Shown: positions 1-7,516 of the stretch, in pieces | How positions within the stretch are numbered: position 1 is the stretch's first letter | Layout: each line of letters begins with the position of its first letter | From: Brevundimonas sp. | Lineage (GTDB): Bacteria > Pseudomonadota > Alphaproteobacteria > Caulobacterales > Caulobacteraceae | Length of the DNA stretch: 41,602 nucleotides | NCBI RefSeq assembly: GCF_024711105.1 | Contig: NZ_JANJTL010000032.1 | Span: 1-41,602, forward strand | Direction: 5' to 3' | The notes under the pieces: model-generated | The model's database searches: none | Told to the model about the DNA's origin: nothing | The model's input: only the letters and a program-made list of their open reading frames with translations | Made by a program: the position numbers and the translations under genes

Positions 1-261
1 GCGCAGCAGGCGCGGCTCGCGCACGATGTAGGTCAGGGCCTCGCGCTGGTCCCAGCTGTGGTTGCCCAGCGTCAGGCAGTCGGCCCCCGCGGCGAACAGC
101 TCGCGCGCGGTGTTCTCGGTGATGCCGAAGCCGCCGGCGGCGTTCTCGGCGTTGACCACCACGAAGTCGAGGCGCAGCCGCTGGCGCAGGTCGGGCAGGT
201 GATCCGAGAGCCCGTCGCGGCCCGACTTGCCCACCACATCGCCAAAGAAACCCAGTCGCAT
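1..261 (-). CDS. YmdB-family metallophosphoesterase, partial (3' end outside window)
   Basis: Only the first 87 codons are present; the gene runs off the left edge. The protein starts MRLGFFGDVVGKSGRD, then has VVNAENAAGG near residue 37 and TLGNHSWDQ near residue 68. These are the metal-binding Asp, Glu/Asn and Asn-His motifs of the YmdB (TIGR00282) calcineurin-like phosphoesterases. Characterised members hydrolyse 2',3'-cyclic nucleotides in the cytoplasm. The ATG directly follows the TGA of the upstream ygfA gene, so the two are almost certainly co-transcribed. Family is clear; the cellular role here is inferred. Confidence 0.9.
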   Translation of the reverse strand, partial: MRLGFFGDVVGKSGRDGLSDHLPDLRQRLRLDFVVVNAENAAGGFGITENTARELFAAGADCLTLGNHSWDQREALTYIVREPRLLR

Positions 262-864
262 TCAGTCCGCCTTTCCGGCGGGCATATAGCCGCTCTCTGT
301 CAGAACGCCATGCAGCGGCATGTCGTGCCCTTCGGCGGGCAGGCGCTCGACCTGCTGGGCCGCCCAGGCCAGGCCGACGCGGACAGCGTCCGGACGAGCG
401 GCGAAGGTGCGGTCGTAGTAGCCGCCGCCTTGCCCCAGCCGGTGGCCGAAGGCGTCGAAGGCGAGAAGCGGCGCGATGATAAGGTCGGGATTGACCTGCG
501 GCGCATCCGGCAGGGGCGCCGCCGAGCCCACCAGGTCGGGCCGCAGCGCCTGACCGGTCGTCCAGGCGCGAAAGACGAGCGGGGCGTCCAGCCGTTCGAC
601 GACCGGCAGGCACAGATCGCAGGACAGGCCAATCAGCGCGCGGGCAAGCGGAGCGGGGTCAATCTCCGAACCCATGGGACGATAGAGGGCGACGGTCAGG
701 CGGCGGCCGCGGCGGACTTCCTCCGGCCAGCCGCCCATCGTTCCGAACAGGGCGTCGAGCATTGTCTCGGCGTGGCAGGCGGCCCGCCCGGCGGCCCCGG
801 GATCGGCGACGGCCAGCGCCTTGCGGCGCGCCCGGGCGGCGGAGCGGAGGTCGGCCTTCGACAT
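262..864 (-). CDS. ygfA: 5-formyltetrahydrofolate cyclo-ligase
   Basis: A 200-residue protein of the family's usual length. It should convert 5-formyl-THF to 5,10-methenyl-THF with ATP in the cytoplasm, salvaging this storage folate for one-carbon metabolism. Visible motifs are the basic N-terminal RSAARARRKAL, the IAPLLAFDAFGHRLGQGGGY segment followed by YDRTF (nucleotide and substrate binding) and VGLAWAAQQV. It starts at an ATG after a 92-base gap that holds the terminator of the preceding gene, and its stop abuts the YmdB-like gene. folP, also a folate gene, lies far away in the window and is not part of this unit. Confidence 0.95.
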   Translation of the reverse strand: MSKADLRSAARARRKALAVADPGAAGRAACHAETMLDALFGTMGGWPEEVRRGRRLTVALYRPMGSEIDPAPLARALIGLSCDLCLPVVERLDAPLVFRAWTTGQALRPDLVGSAAPLPDAPQVNPDLIIAPLLAFDAFGHRLGQGGGYYDRTFAARPDAVRVGLAWAAQQVERLPAEGHDMPLHGVLTESGYMPAGKAD

Positions 865-894
865 GGTCCGGACTGCATAGGCCCTGACGCCCGG

Positions 895-930
895 AAAAGC
901 GAAGGCGCCGCCCGGGGCCGGACGGCGCCT
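895..930 (-). terminator. Rho-independent terminator after the secreted-protein gene
   Basis: On the minus strand an 11-bp stem (AGGCGCCGTCC pairing with GGGCGGCGCCT, one G-U pair) with a 6-base loop is followed by TTCGCTTTT. It lies between the stop of the 957-1481 gene and the start of ygfA. Confidence 0.75.
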
Positions 931-956
931 CTCACCCCTGGGAGGGGACCCGCGGC

Positions 957-1481
957 CTAGTGGCCAGAGCGCCGGCTGTTGCGCAGTAGGCTCGGCACGG
1001 CGACGGCCGCGCCCTGGCCGGACTGGCCCTGGACCTGCGACGGCGCGCCCGGCTCGGCCTGCGACTGGGACGCCGCGGCCTCACGCACGCGCTGGACGGC
1101 CGGGAGCAGCAGGCCGGCCGTTTCGCCGTGATCAGGCCGCTCGATGTCGCGCGGACCGGCCTGACGGCCGTCAGCGCGGCCGTCGCCGTTCACATCGCCG
1201 GCGGCGACAAAGACGCCGCCCTGGTAGTCGTCCGAAGACTCGCCGCGCACGCCGTCGATCTCGAGCAGATAGTCGGTGGAGGCGGCCTGTTCCTCGTGAT
1301 CGTCGCGGTCACGCGAGCCGAGCAGCCGGGCGCCCAGATCGATCAGGGCGACGACTTCGCCGACGCTGACCCCGTCGCGGCCGCGATCACGGTCGCGGCC
1401 GCGGCTCTGGGCCTGGGCGGCCTCGGCGGCGAAGCCGAGGGCGAGAGCGGCCACGGCCGCGGTGGTGATGAACTTGTTCAT
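957..1481 (-). CDS. Secreted hypothetical protein with an Asp/Gly-rich calcium-like loop
   Basis: The start at 1481 is chosen over a GTG eight codons upstream because GAGGA lies about 8 bases before it and because the protein then begins with a clean signal peptide (MNKFITT, hydrophobic AAVAALALGFAA, cleavage near AQAQS). The mature part has an RD-repeat (RGRDRDRGRD), a short hydrophobic segment (VGEVVALIDLGARLLG) and DVNGDGRADGR near residue 100. That last motif resembles an EF-hand/dockerin loop or FG-GAP linker. The C-terminal third is Gln/Ala/Ser-rich and probably disordered. I do not recognise a family. It should be periplasmic. Confidence 0.65.
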   Translation of the reverse strand: MNKFITTAAVAALALGFAAEAAQAQSRGRDRDRGRDGVSVGEVVALIDLGARLLGSRDRDDHEEQAASTDYLLEIDGVRGESSDDYQGGVFVAAGDVNGDGRADGRQAGPRDIERPDHGETAGLLLPAVQRVREAAASQSQAEPGAPSQVQGQSGQGAAVAVPSLLRNSRRSGH

Positions 1482-1562
1482 GTCTGTCTTCCTCTGTTGC
1501 GACACGGGTGCGTCAGGCAGCCGCGTTCGTGAGAGGGGTATGAGGCCCGCAAGGACCGGCCG

Positions 1563-1582
1563 CCTCCTCCGTTCGGAGGAGG
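1563..1582. terminator. Short perfect hairpin downstream of the LuxR-type gene
   Basis: CCTCCTCCG-tt-CGGAGGAGG forms a perfect inverted repeat 13 bases past the stop of the 1595-2776 gene. No T-tract follows on the minus strand, so it may be a weak or Rho-assisted terminator or an mRNA 3' end stabiliser. Confidence 0.35.
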
Positions 1583-1594
1583 AGAAAACAATGT

Positions 1595-2776
1595 TCAGGA
1601 AAGCGCGCGCAGCGCCGGATCGGTGACGATCGTGCGGACCAGATCAGCCTGCCGGTTGGTCCCCAGCTTGGCGAACAGGCCGTTCAGGTGCGTTTTGGCG
1701 GTGGTCACGGAGACGCCGGCGGACTCGGCGTAGGCCGCCAGGTTCTCGCCGGCGCAGAGCGCCACCGCCAGCCGCGCCTCGGCGGGGGTGGCGTCGAAGC
1801 GGGCGCGCAGCCCTTCTTCGGAGATGGCCTGCTGCTCGGCCGGATCGTGCACCAGGATGATGGCGAGCGGCCGGATCGCCGCGAAGATCGAGCGGCGGGG
1901 ATCCGACGGCACGACCGAGACCGACAGGGGCGTTCGCCCGCCGCCGCGCGGTATGGCCAGCGAACTGGCGACCGGTCGTGGCCGGGTGGCGCGCTCGATC
2001 GCGGCCTTCAGTCGGGCGTCAGCCTCCGCGCGGACCGCCAGGAGCCTGCCGCCCTGATCGGTCAGGGTCCCGCCGCGCGCGAGCAGGCGCTGGGCCGCCC
2101 GGTTCGAGAACACGAGCTTACACCGGTCGTCGACGGTCAGCACGGCCGCGGCGAGGCGTTCGAACACCGCCAAGCTGGAGCGCGACTGGGCGTGCAGCAG
2201 GTCAAGCCGCTCGGCCATGTCGAAGGCCTGGCGCAGGTGTGGGACCAGCCGGTTGAGCACCTGGTTCTCGATGCCGTCGTAGGAGCCGAAGCGCTGGCCA
2301 CGCATCAGCGCAAGGCTGACCCGGTGCCGGCCGCCGGTGACCAGGTTTAGGTTGACGGCGTGGTGAAGGCTCTGCGGCCGCATGTATTCGTTGAAGAACT
2401 CGCTGGCCTCGAGGGCGTCGCGCGCGACGACGTCCTCGGCGAGCAGCACCGGCGCGGTGTGACGCGCCGCGTTGAGGATCAGGACATTCCGGGGGTGCAG
2501 CTCCTCGCGATAGAGAGCCGCGTATTTGGGATCGAGCCCGCGGTGCAGCAGCGTCCGGTTGCGCCACGGCTCGTCGGTCGGATGGGCGTAGACGGCCACG
2601 GCCGACGACAGACGCCGCTCGCACATTTCGCCGAAGACCGGCCACAGCTCCGGGTCACCGGCCGCGGCGTAGGCGGCCTCGATCAGCTCGAGCGTGATCT
2701 CCGCCGCGGAGGGCGCGCCAAGAGGCTTGCGCGGGGCCAGGGTCGAGCTCCGTGCTGCGAAGCTGGACCGTAGCAC
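1595..2776 (-). CDS. LuxR-type helix-turn-helix transcriptional regulator
   Basis: A 393-residue cytoplasmic DNA-binding protein. The last 65 residues are a LuxR/GerE winged-helix domain (TPAEARLAVALCAGENLAAY, then GVSVTTAKTHLNGLFAKLG and NRQADLVR). The N-terminal 200 residues (WPVFGEM, YREELHPRNVL, FFNEYMRPQSLHHAVNLNL) look like the sensor part of single-domain LuxR proteins common in Alphaproteobacteria. A PAS-like stretch (AAAVLTVDDRCKLVFSNRAA) follows at about residues 210-240. No phospho-receiver domain is visible, so this is not a classical response regulator. The listed start is a GTG; a later start is possible. The gene is divergent from mnmA. Confidence 0.8.
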   Translation of the reverse strand: MLRSSFAARSSTLAPRKPLGAPSAAEITLELIEAAYAAAGDPELWPVFGEMCERRLSSAVAVYAHPTDEPWRNRTLLHRGLDPKYAALYREELHPRNVLILNAARHTAPVLLAEDVVARDALEASEFFNEYMRPQSLHHAVNLNLVTGGRHRVSLALMRGQRFGSYDGIENQVLNRLVPHLRQAFDMAERLDLLHAQSRSSLAVFERLAAAVLTVDDRCKLVFSNRAAQRLLARGGTLTDQGGRLLAVRAEADARLKAAIERATRPRPVASSLAIPRGGGRTPLSVSVVPSDPRRSIFAAIRPLAIILVHDPAEQQAISEEGLRARFDATPAEARLAVALCAGENLAAYAESAGVSVTTAKTHLNGLFAKLGTNRQADLVRTIVTDPALRALS

Positions 2777-3040
2777 AACCTGCAGACGAGGCCGAATCCG
2801 GATGACGTGTGGGGAAGGTGGCGGCGCCGCGAGGACCGGTCAGGACTGTTTATCCCCTCGACCTGGATAACCAGGTGGGCGCCGTGTGCCTGGGCCCTCG
2901 AGCCCTGACAGGGACAGCTCCCTTCGAGACGATTAAGGTCGCTGGGATAGATCGCCTTCGCGAGAACCGCAGCAGCCGCCGGGATTGAAGATAGGCGCGG
3001 CGCCTCGAAAATTCCACCTCAATGGACTACATGCGCGGCC

Positions 3041-4249
3041 ATGACGCTGGCGGAAACCATCTGCCCGATCCCGGCCATCGCGCCCATGTCCGACGGGGAC
3101 CTGGACGGCGCGGTCGCGGCCGCGCGCGCGGCCGTCGGCCTGCCGGTCGGCGCACGCGTCGTGGCGGCCATGTCCGGGGGGGTGGATTCCACCGTGGTGG
3201 CGGCCCTGCTGAAGAAGGCGGGCTATGACGTCGTCGGGGTCACGCTGCAGCTCTATGACCACGGCCAGGCGCTGAAGAAGAAGGGCGCCTGCTGCGCCGG
3301 CCAGGATATCCACGACGCCCGGCTGGCGGCCGAGACCATCGGCATCCCCCACTATGTGCTCGACTACGAAAGCCGCTTTCGCGACGCGGTGATCGACCAG
3401 TTCGCCGACAGCTATCTGCGCGGCGAGACGCCGGTGCCCTGCATCCGCTGCAATCAGACCGTGAAGTTCCGCGACCTGCTGGACGTCGCCCGCGACCTGG
3501 GCGCCGAGGCCATGGCGACGGGACACTATGTGCGCCGGGCGGTCACGGACGGACGGCCGCAGATGAGGAAGGCGATCGATCACTCTCGCGACCAGTCCTA
3601 TTTCCTGTTCGCCACCACGGCCGAGCAGCTGGACTTCCTGCGCTTCCCGCTGGCCGATCTGGCAAAGCCGCAGGTGCGCGGTGTGGCCGCCGAGCTTGGA
3701 TTGCGCATCGCCGCCAAGCCGGATAGCCAGGACATCTGCTTCGTGCCGTCGGGCGACTATCGGACCCTGATCGACCGGCTGCGTCCGCAGGGCCGCGAAG
3801 CGGGCGAGATCGTGCACCTGGACGGCCGGGTTCTGGGGACCCACGGCGGCATCACCGACTACACCATCGGCCAGCGCCGCGGCCTGAACGTCGCGGTCGG
3901 AGAGCCCCTGTTCGTCGTGCGGCTGGAGCCCGAGGCGCGCCGCGTTGTGGTCGGCCCGCGCGAGGCGCTGCTGACCGGATCGCTGACCCTGGACGAAACC
4001 AACTGGCTCGGCGACGAGCCGACCATAGAGGCGGCGGCGGACGCCGGTCGCCCGGTGCTGGCGCGCGTCCGTTCGACGCGGGATCCGTCGGCCGCGCGGC
4101 TGGCGATGCAGGATGGCGTGGTCTCGGTCGTGTTCGACTCGGGCGAGGAGGGCGTCGCCCCCGGCCAGGCCTGCGCCCTCTACGATCCTGCCGACCCCGA
4201 CCGCCTGCTGGGCGGCGGCTTCATCAAGGCGACGACCGCTGTCGTCTGA
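3041..4249 (+). CDS. mnmA: tRNA-specific 2-thiouridylase MnmA
   Basis: A 402-residue enzyme that thiolates U34 of Lys, Glu and Gln tRNAs in the cytoplasm, using ATP and persulfide sulfur. The PP-loop [12 protein letters not shown] is at residues 42-53, the catalytic cysteine lies in [16 protein letters not shown] follows, and the second cysteine is in [25 protein letters not shown] and the C-terminal beta-barrel region are also present. The N-terminus is about 35 residues longer than in E. coli, and an alternative ATG lies at 3086. The preceding 264-base gap holds an ACCTGG-ATAA-CCAGGT inverted repeat at 2861-2876 but no convincing promoter. Confidence 0.96.
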   Translation: MTLAETICPIPAIAPMSDGDLDGAVAAARAAVGLPVGARVVAAMSGGVDSTVVAALLKKAGYDVVGVTLQLYDHGQALKKKGACCAGQDIHDARLAAETIGIPHYVLDYESRFRDAVIDQFADSYLRGETPVPCIRCNQTVKFRDLLDVARDLGAEAMATGHYVRRAVTDGRPQMRKAIDHSRDQSYFLFATTAEQLDFLRFPLADLAKPQVRGVAAELGLRIAAKPDSQDICFVPSGDYRTLIDRLRPQGREAGEIVHLDGRVLGTHGGITDYTIGQRRGLNVAVGEPLFVVRLEPEARRVVVGPREALLTGSLTLDETNWLGDEPTIEAAADAGRPVLARVRSTRDPSAARLAMQDGVVSVVFDSGEEGVAPGQACALYDPADPDRLLGGGFIKATTAVV

Positions 4250-4289
4250 TCCCCGGTCGCTGGAGAGCCGCACCGGGCTGCCCGACGCC

Positions 4290-4808
4290 ATGCGCTGTCT
4301 CCTGGCGGAGTTCCCGCGCGAGCACTGGGGCGCCGGCCTGCCCCAGACGGCGGCCTTCTGGCTCCAGATGCACGCGGGTTTCCGGGGCGCCCAGGCGCGG
4401 ATGGCCGGGCTGGTCGCCGGCTGGCGGGCCGGCGAGACGGACGTGCGCGGCCTGCATGGGCGGCTGATCCCGGAGCTGCAGGCCTTCCTGCAGCACCTTG
4501 ACGGCCACCACCGCATCGAGAGCGGCCATTACTTCCCGCAATTCCGGACGCTCGAACCGCGCATCGGCGAGGGCCTGGACCTGCTCGACCGCGACCACGA
4601 CACCATCCACGCGCACCTGGAGGCGCTCTATCGATCCGGAATGGCGCTGCATCAGGCGGTCAGCGCAAATGCGCCGGATCAGTCCGAGGCGGCCGCGCGG
4701 CTAGCCGAGGCTCTGGACCGCGCCGGCGCACCGCTGACGCGCCATCTCGACGACGAGGAAGAGGTGGTCATCCCGCTCATGGCGCTGCGCGCGGCGGCGA
4801 TCGACTGA
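4290..4808 (+). CDS. Hemerythrin-like domain protein
   Basis: About 172 residues, mostly helical. The iron-ligand pattern is recognisable: HLDGHHRIESGHYFP, then DRDHDTIHAHL and TRHLDDEEEVVIPL. Such proteins bind a di-iron centre and are linked to oxygen or NO sensing or storage; the role here is not known. Recognisable sequence (LESRTGLPDA) begins upstream of the ATG at 4290, with no in-frame ATG, GTG or TTG between the mnmA stop and 4290. The true start may therefore be a non-standard CTG near 4239 that overlaps the mnmA end, which would imply coupling to mnmA. Confidence 0.75.
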   Translation: MRCLLAEFPREHWGAGLPQTAAFWLQMHAGFRGAQARMAGLVAGWRAGETDVRGLHGRLIPELQAFLQHLDGHHRIESGHYFPQFRTLEPRIGEGLDLLDRDHDTIHAHLEALYRSGMALHQAVSANAPDQSEAAARLAEALDRAGAPLTRHLDDEEEVVIPLMALRAAAID

Positions 4809-5608
4809 CCCGATCCGGGTCGCTTCGGTCTGGTCTCGGCGGCGCAAGGCTTTATAGGGCGCCCTCCCCGAAACAGCCGGACCATCTCGATGCCGCCGAT
4901 GACCCTGGAAGCCGTCGCCGCCGACTTGACCGCGCTCGAAGCCGTGGTGCGGGCGATGGCGAGCGCACAGGCGCGCAAGTCCCCCACCGCGCTGGGCGAC
5001 CTGTTGCAGGCGCTGGCTGCCGAAGCTGAGCAGATGACCGCCCAGGCCGAACTCATGGGCGACGAAGCCCGCGCCGAGGCCGGATCCGCCCGCGCCGTGG
5101 TCGAAGCCTGGATGGAAGACCTCAAGGACAGGGCGATGGCCGCCCAGAGGCCGTCGAACCGCGCCAGCTTGCCGGGCGCGGCGCTCAGCTCCTGGATCAG
5201 GGCATGGGAGAACGCGCGGTTCTTGCCGACGTGCATGGTGCCCTCCACCGAGCGAACTCCGCGTCCGTCCCGCACCAGCCACCCCCGGGCCACCAGCGCG
5301 TCGATCCGTCGACGCACGGACTCGCGCGGCAGGCCGGTCGATTCAGCGATCGCGCGACCGCTCGTGGGCCGAATGAACTGCTCGGGCAGGTCGTTCTCAC
5401 CGAGAGACGCCAGGAGTTCGGGATCCCGCACGTGCGCGCCCACGCTGGCGCACACGACCGTCAGATAGACGATCACCGTCTCCAGGTCGTCATCGGGAAA
5501 GCAATCCCGCGCGTGCCGGACCAGCCGCAGCAGAACCTCGACGGCGACGAGGGCGCGGGCCCGCTCGCCGCCGGTGACAGGCTGATCCTTGTCCGGGACG
5601 GGGTTCAT
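4679..5608 (-). CDS. Winged-helix DNA-binding regulator with a read-through C-terminus
   Basis: The first roughly 160 residues form a regulator. A helical N-terminal region (LVAVEVLLRLVRHARDCFPDDD, TVIVYLTVVCASVG) is followed by a winged helix (FIRPTSGRAIAESTGLPRES, then VRRRIDALVARGWLVRDGRG). After about 5135 the frame has no stop until 4679 and reads the Ser/Ala-rich antisense of the plus-strand gene, so the last 150 residues are probably not native. A perfect 18-bp palindrome 12 bases before the ATG suggests autoregulation. The effector is unknown. Confidence 0.6.
   Translation of the reverse strand: MNPVPDKDQPVTGGERARALVAVEVLLRLVRHARDCFPDDDLETVIVYLTVVCASVGAHVRDPELLASLGENDLPEQFIRPTSGRAIAESTGLPRESVRRRIDALVARGWLVRDGRGVRSVEGTMHVGKNRAFSHALIQELSAAPGKLARFDGLWAAIALSLRSSIQASTTARADPASARASSPMSSAWAVICSASAASACNRSPSAVGDLRACALAIARTTASSAVKSAATASRVIGGIEMVRLFRGGRPIKPCAAETRPKRPGSGQSIAAARSAMSGMTTSSSSSRWRVSGAPARSRASASRAAASD
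4890..5468 (+). CDS. Alpha-helical hypothetical protein whose natural C-terminus appears lost
   Basis: The first 85-90 codons look genuinely coding: G/C-rich third positions and an Ala/Glu/Leu helical protein (LTALEAVVRAMASAQ, LGDLLQALAAEAEQMTAQAELM, ARAVVEAWMEDLKD). From about 5150 the reading continues to 5468 without a stop, but it becomes the Arg/Pro/Ser-rich antisense of the opposite-strand regulator gene. I do not recognise the family; it may form a coiled coil. See the finding on the convergent junction. Confidence 0.5.
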   Translation: MPPMTLEAVAADLTALEAVVRAMASAQARKSPTALGDLLQALAAEAEQMTAQAELMGDEARAEAGSARAVVEAWMEDLKDRAMAAQRPSNRASLPGAALSSWIRAWENARFLPTCMVPSTERTPRPSRTSHPRATSASIRRRTDSRGRPVDSAIARPLVGRMNCSGRSFSPRDARSSGSRTCAPTLAHTTVR

Positions 5609-5619
5609 GCCGGTTCCGA

Positions 5620-5637
5620 ATGTTGGCTAGCCAACAT
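5620..5637. promoter_or_regulatory. Perfect 18-bp palindrome, probable operator
   Basis: ATGTTGGCTAGCCAACAT is a perfect palindrome in the 112-base gap between the divergent winged-helix regulator gene (start 5608) and the SDR gene (start 5721). It sits 12 bases before the regulator's ATG, where a bound dimer would block initiation. Its binder is most simply the adjacent regulator. Confidence 0.7.
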
Positions 5638-5720
5638 GAGGGATTTGGGTCGCCGCGGCCAGCGTCCGGAACAGGCGGTCGCGCGATCGTGTTGAGACGG
5701 CGAACCCGCAGGAGCACGCC

Positions 5721-6722
5721 ATGGACCGCGCCGCCGACACCGCCTCGCCCACCTCCGACGCCCGCGCGGCGGCGCGCGAGGAGCGCGACATCCAGAAGGG
5801 CATCGACGCCAAGGACACGGCCAGCGCCGGCGATGAGAAGGATGGTGGCGCCATGCAGGCGGGCGCCCGCAGGTATCCCGAGCCTCCTTTCCCTAAACAG
5901 CACCCGTCCAAGCCGGGCGACGAGGCGGCGCTCGATCCCGCGCCCATGTACGACGCGCCCTACTGGAGGGGCTCCGGCAAGCTGGAGGGGTTCGCCGCCC
6001 TGATCACGGGCGCGGATTCCGGCATCGGCCGGGCGGTGGCGGTGCTGTTCGCGCGCGAGGGCTGCGACGTGGCCGTGGCCTATCTGACCGAGAAGAAGGA
6101 CGCCGAGGAGACCAAGCGGGCGGTCGAGGCCGAGGGCCGGAGCTGCATCCTCATCTCCGGCGACGTCGCCGAGCCGGACTATGCGTCCAAGGCGGTCAAG
6201 GCGACGCTGGACGCCTTCGGCCGGCTCGACGTGCTGGTCAACAACGCCGCCTTCCAGGAGCACGCCTACAGGCTCGAGGACATCACCGACGAGCACCTGG
6301 ACCGGACGCTGAAGACCAACCTCTACGGCATGGTCCGGCTGTGCCGCGAGGCGATCCCGCACATGAAGCCGGGGTCCTCGATCATCAACACGGGATCGGT
6401 CACGGGCATCGAGGGCCAGAAGATGCTCCTCGACTATTCACTGACGAAAGGCGGCATCCACGCCTTTTCCATGTCGCTGGCGGGCGCCCTGATCGAGAAG
6501 GGCATCCGGGTGAACGTGGTCGCGCCCGGCCCTGTCTGGACGCCGCTCAATCCCGCCGACCGCGACGCCGAGGGCGTCTCGGAGTTCGGCTCCAGCGTCG
6601 CGATGAAGCGCCCGGCCCAGCCCGAAGAGATTGCGCCTGCCTTCGTCTTCCTCGCTTCTCCGCAGATGTCGTCCTACATATCGGGCGAGATCCTGCCGGT
6701 CGTCGGCGGGCCAAATAGCTGA
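5721..6722 (+). CDS. Short-chain dehydrogenase/reductase, YghA/YhdF type
   Basis: A 333-residue NAD(P)-dependent oxidoreductase. Residues 1-95 are a hydrophilic extension ending in PFPKQHPSKPGD and MYDAPYWRGSGKLEG, typical of the YghA/YhdF/general-stress SDR subgroup. The Rossmann motif TGADSGIGRA, NNAAFQEHA, the catalytic Ser of NTGSVTG and YSLTK (Tyr and Lys) all follow, and the C-terminus ends SGEILPVVGGPNS. AGGAG lies 7 bases before the ATG. The substrate is unknown; relatives are annotated as glucose dehydrogenases or stress oxidoreductases. Divergent from the regulator gene, with an operator-like palindrome between. Confidence 0.92.
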   Translation: MDRAADTASPTSDARAAAREERDIQKGIDAKDTASAGDEKDGGAMQAGARRYPEPPFPKQHPSKPGDEAALDPAPMYDAPYWRGSGKLEGFAALITGADSGIGRAVAVLFAREGCDVAVAYLTEKKDAEETKRAVEAEGRSCILISGDVAEPDYASKAVKATLDAFGRLDVLVNNAAFQEHAYRLEDITDEHLDRTLKTNLYGMVRLCREAIPHMKPGSSIINTGSVTGIEGQKMLLDYSLTKGGIHAFSMSLAGALIEKGIRVNVVAPGPVWTPLNPADRDAEGVSEFGSSVAMKRPAQPEEIAPAFVFLASPQMSSYISGEILPVVGGPNS

Positions 6723-6805
6723 CGCCACATAATTTCCACGAAGCGGCTGCATCCGGGGCGGGTGCGCATCGCCTCTGGTGAAGAGCGGCTTCATCGAGGA
6801 CGGAC

Positions 6806-7444
6806 GTGGACTCCTGGCTTAACGATCTCGGCGACTTCATCTCGCGCAACGCCTTCTGGGCGGGGCCGGTGCTGGGGCTGATCACCTTCGGCGAGTCCAT
6901 GGTGCTGATCGGGGCCTTCTTCCCGGCCACGGCGCTGATGCTCGTCGCGGGCGGCCTGGCGGCGGCCGGGGTGGTGAACCTCTTCGAGGTCATCGCCTGG
7001 TGCGTGGCGGGCGCCTTCCTGGGCGACGCCGTGTCCTACTGGCTGGGCCGCAAGCTGGGGCCCAAGGCCTGGCGCCATCCGATCCTGAAGGGCCAGCGCC
7101 GCATCGCCTCGCGCTCGCGCCTGTTCTTCCGCAAGTACGGCGTGCTTTCGATCTACCTGTGCCGGTTCATGGGACCGGTGCGCGCCTTCGTGCCCCTGAT
7201 CGCGGGCATCACCACCATGCCGCACCTGAGATTCCAGCTGGCCAACCTGGGCTCGGCGCTCATCTGGGTTCCCGTCATGCTGGCGCCGGGCTATCTCGCG
7301 GGCATCGGGGTGACCCTGCTGGGCGAGAACGAGCACGCCCTGGAGTGGATCGCCGGCGGCGTGGCCGTCTTCGTCCTGACCTATGTCGGCCTGCGCGCCT
7401 TCCTGAAGTCGCGGAAGGCCAGGCTCGCGGAAGCGCGGCATTAA
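6806..7444 (+). CDS. DedA-family inner-membrane protein
   Basis: 212 residues with about five hydrophobic segments. The DedA core is visible: FGESMVLIGAFFPATALMLV, GDAVSYWLGRKLG and the conserved RFMGPVRAFVPLIAGI. DedA proteins are implicated in lipid flipping (undecaprenyl phosphate or phosphatidylethanolamine) and membrane potential homeostasis; the substrate here is unknown. The start is a GTG preceded by GAGGACG. The C-terminus is basic and cytoplasmic (LKSRKARLAEARH). Confidence 0.9.
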   Translation: MDSWLNDLGDFISRNAFWAGPVLGLITFGESMVLIGAFFPATALMLVAGGLAAAGVVNLFEVIAWCVAGAFLGDAVSYWLGRKLGPKAWRHPILKGQRRIASRSRLFFRKYGVLSIYLCRFMGPVRAFVPLIAGITTMPHLRFQLANLGSALIWVPVMLAPGYLAGIGVTLLGENEHALEWIAGGVAVFVLTYVGLRAFLKSRKARLAEARH

Positions 7445-7516
7445 ATTCACGACAGGTTGCGTCCGTCGTGGTGAGGTGCGGCCTCTAGGGTACGTCACCC
7501 CCGCACGAGGAACACG

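Noticed and set aside
865-956. 6S RNA upstream of ygfA, a common position in bacteria
   Set aside because: The gap is only 92 bases and is mostly the terminator hairpin; it is too short for 6S RNA.
2777-3040. A riboswitch or small RNA in the gap before mnmA
   Set aside because: Several short inverted repeats are present (2861-2876 and a CCCTG-a-CAGGG), but no known riboswitch core could be recognised.
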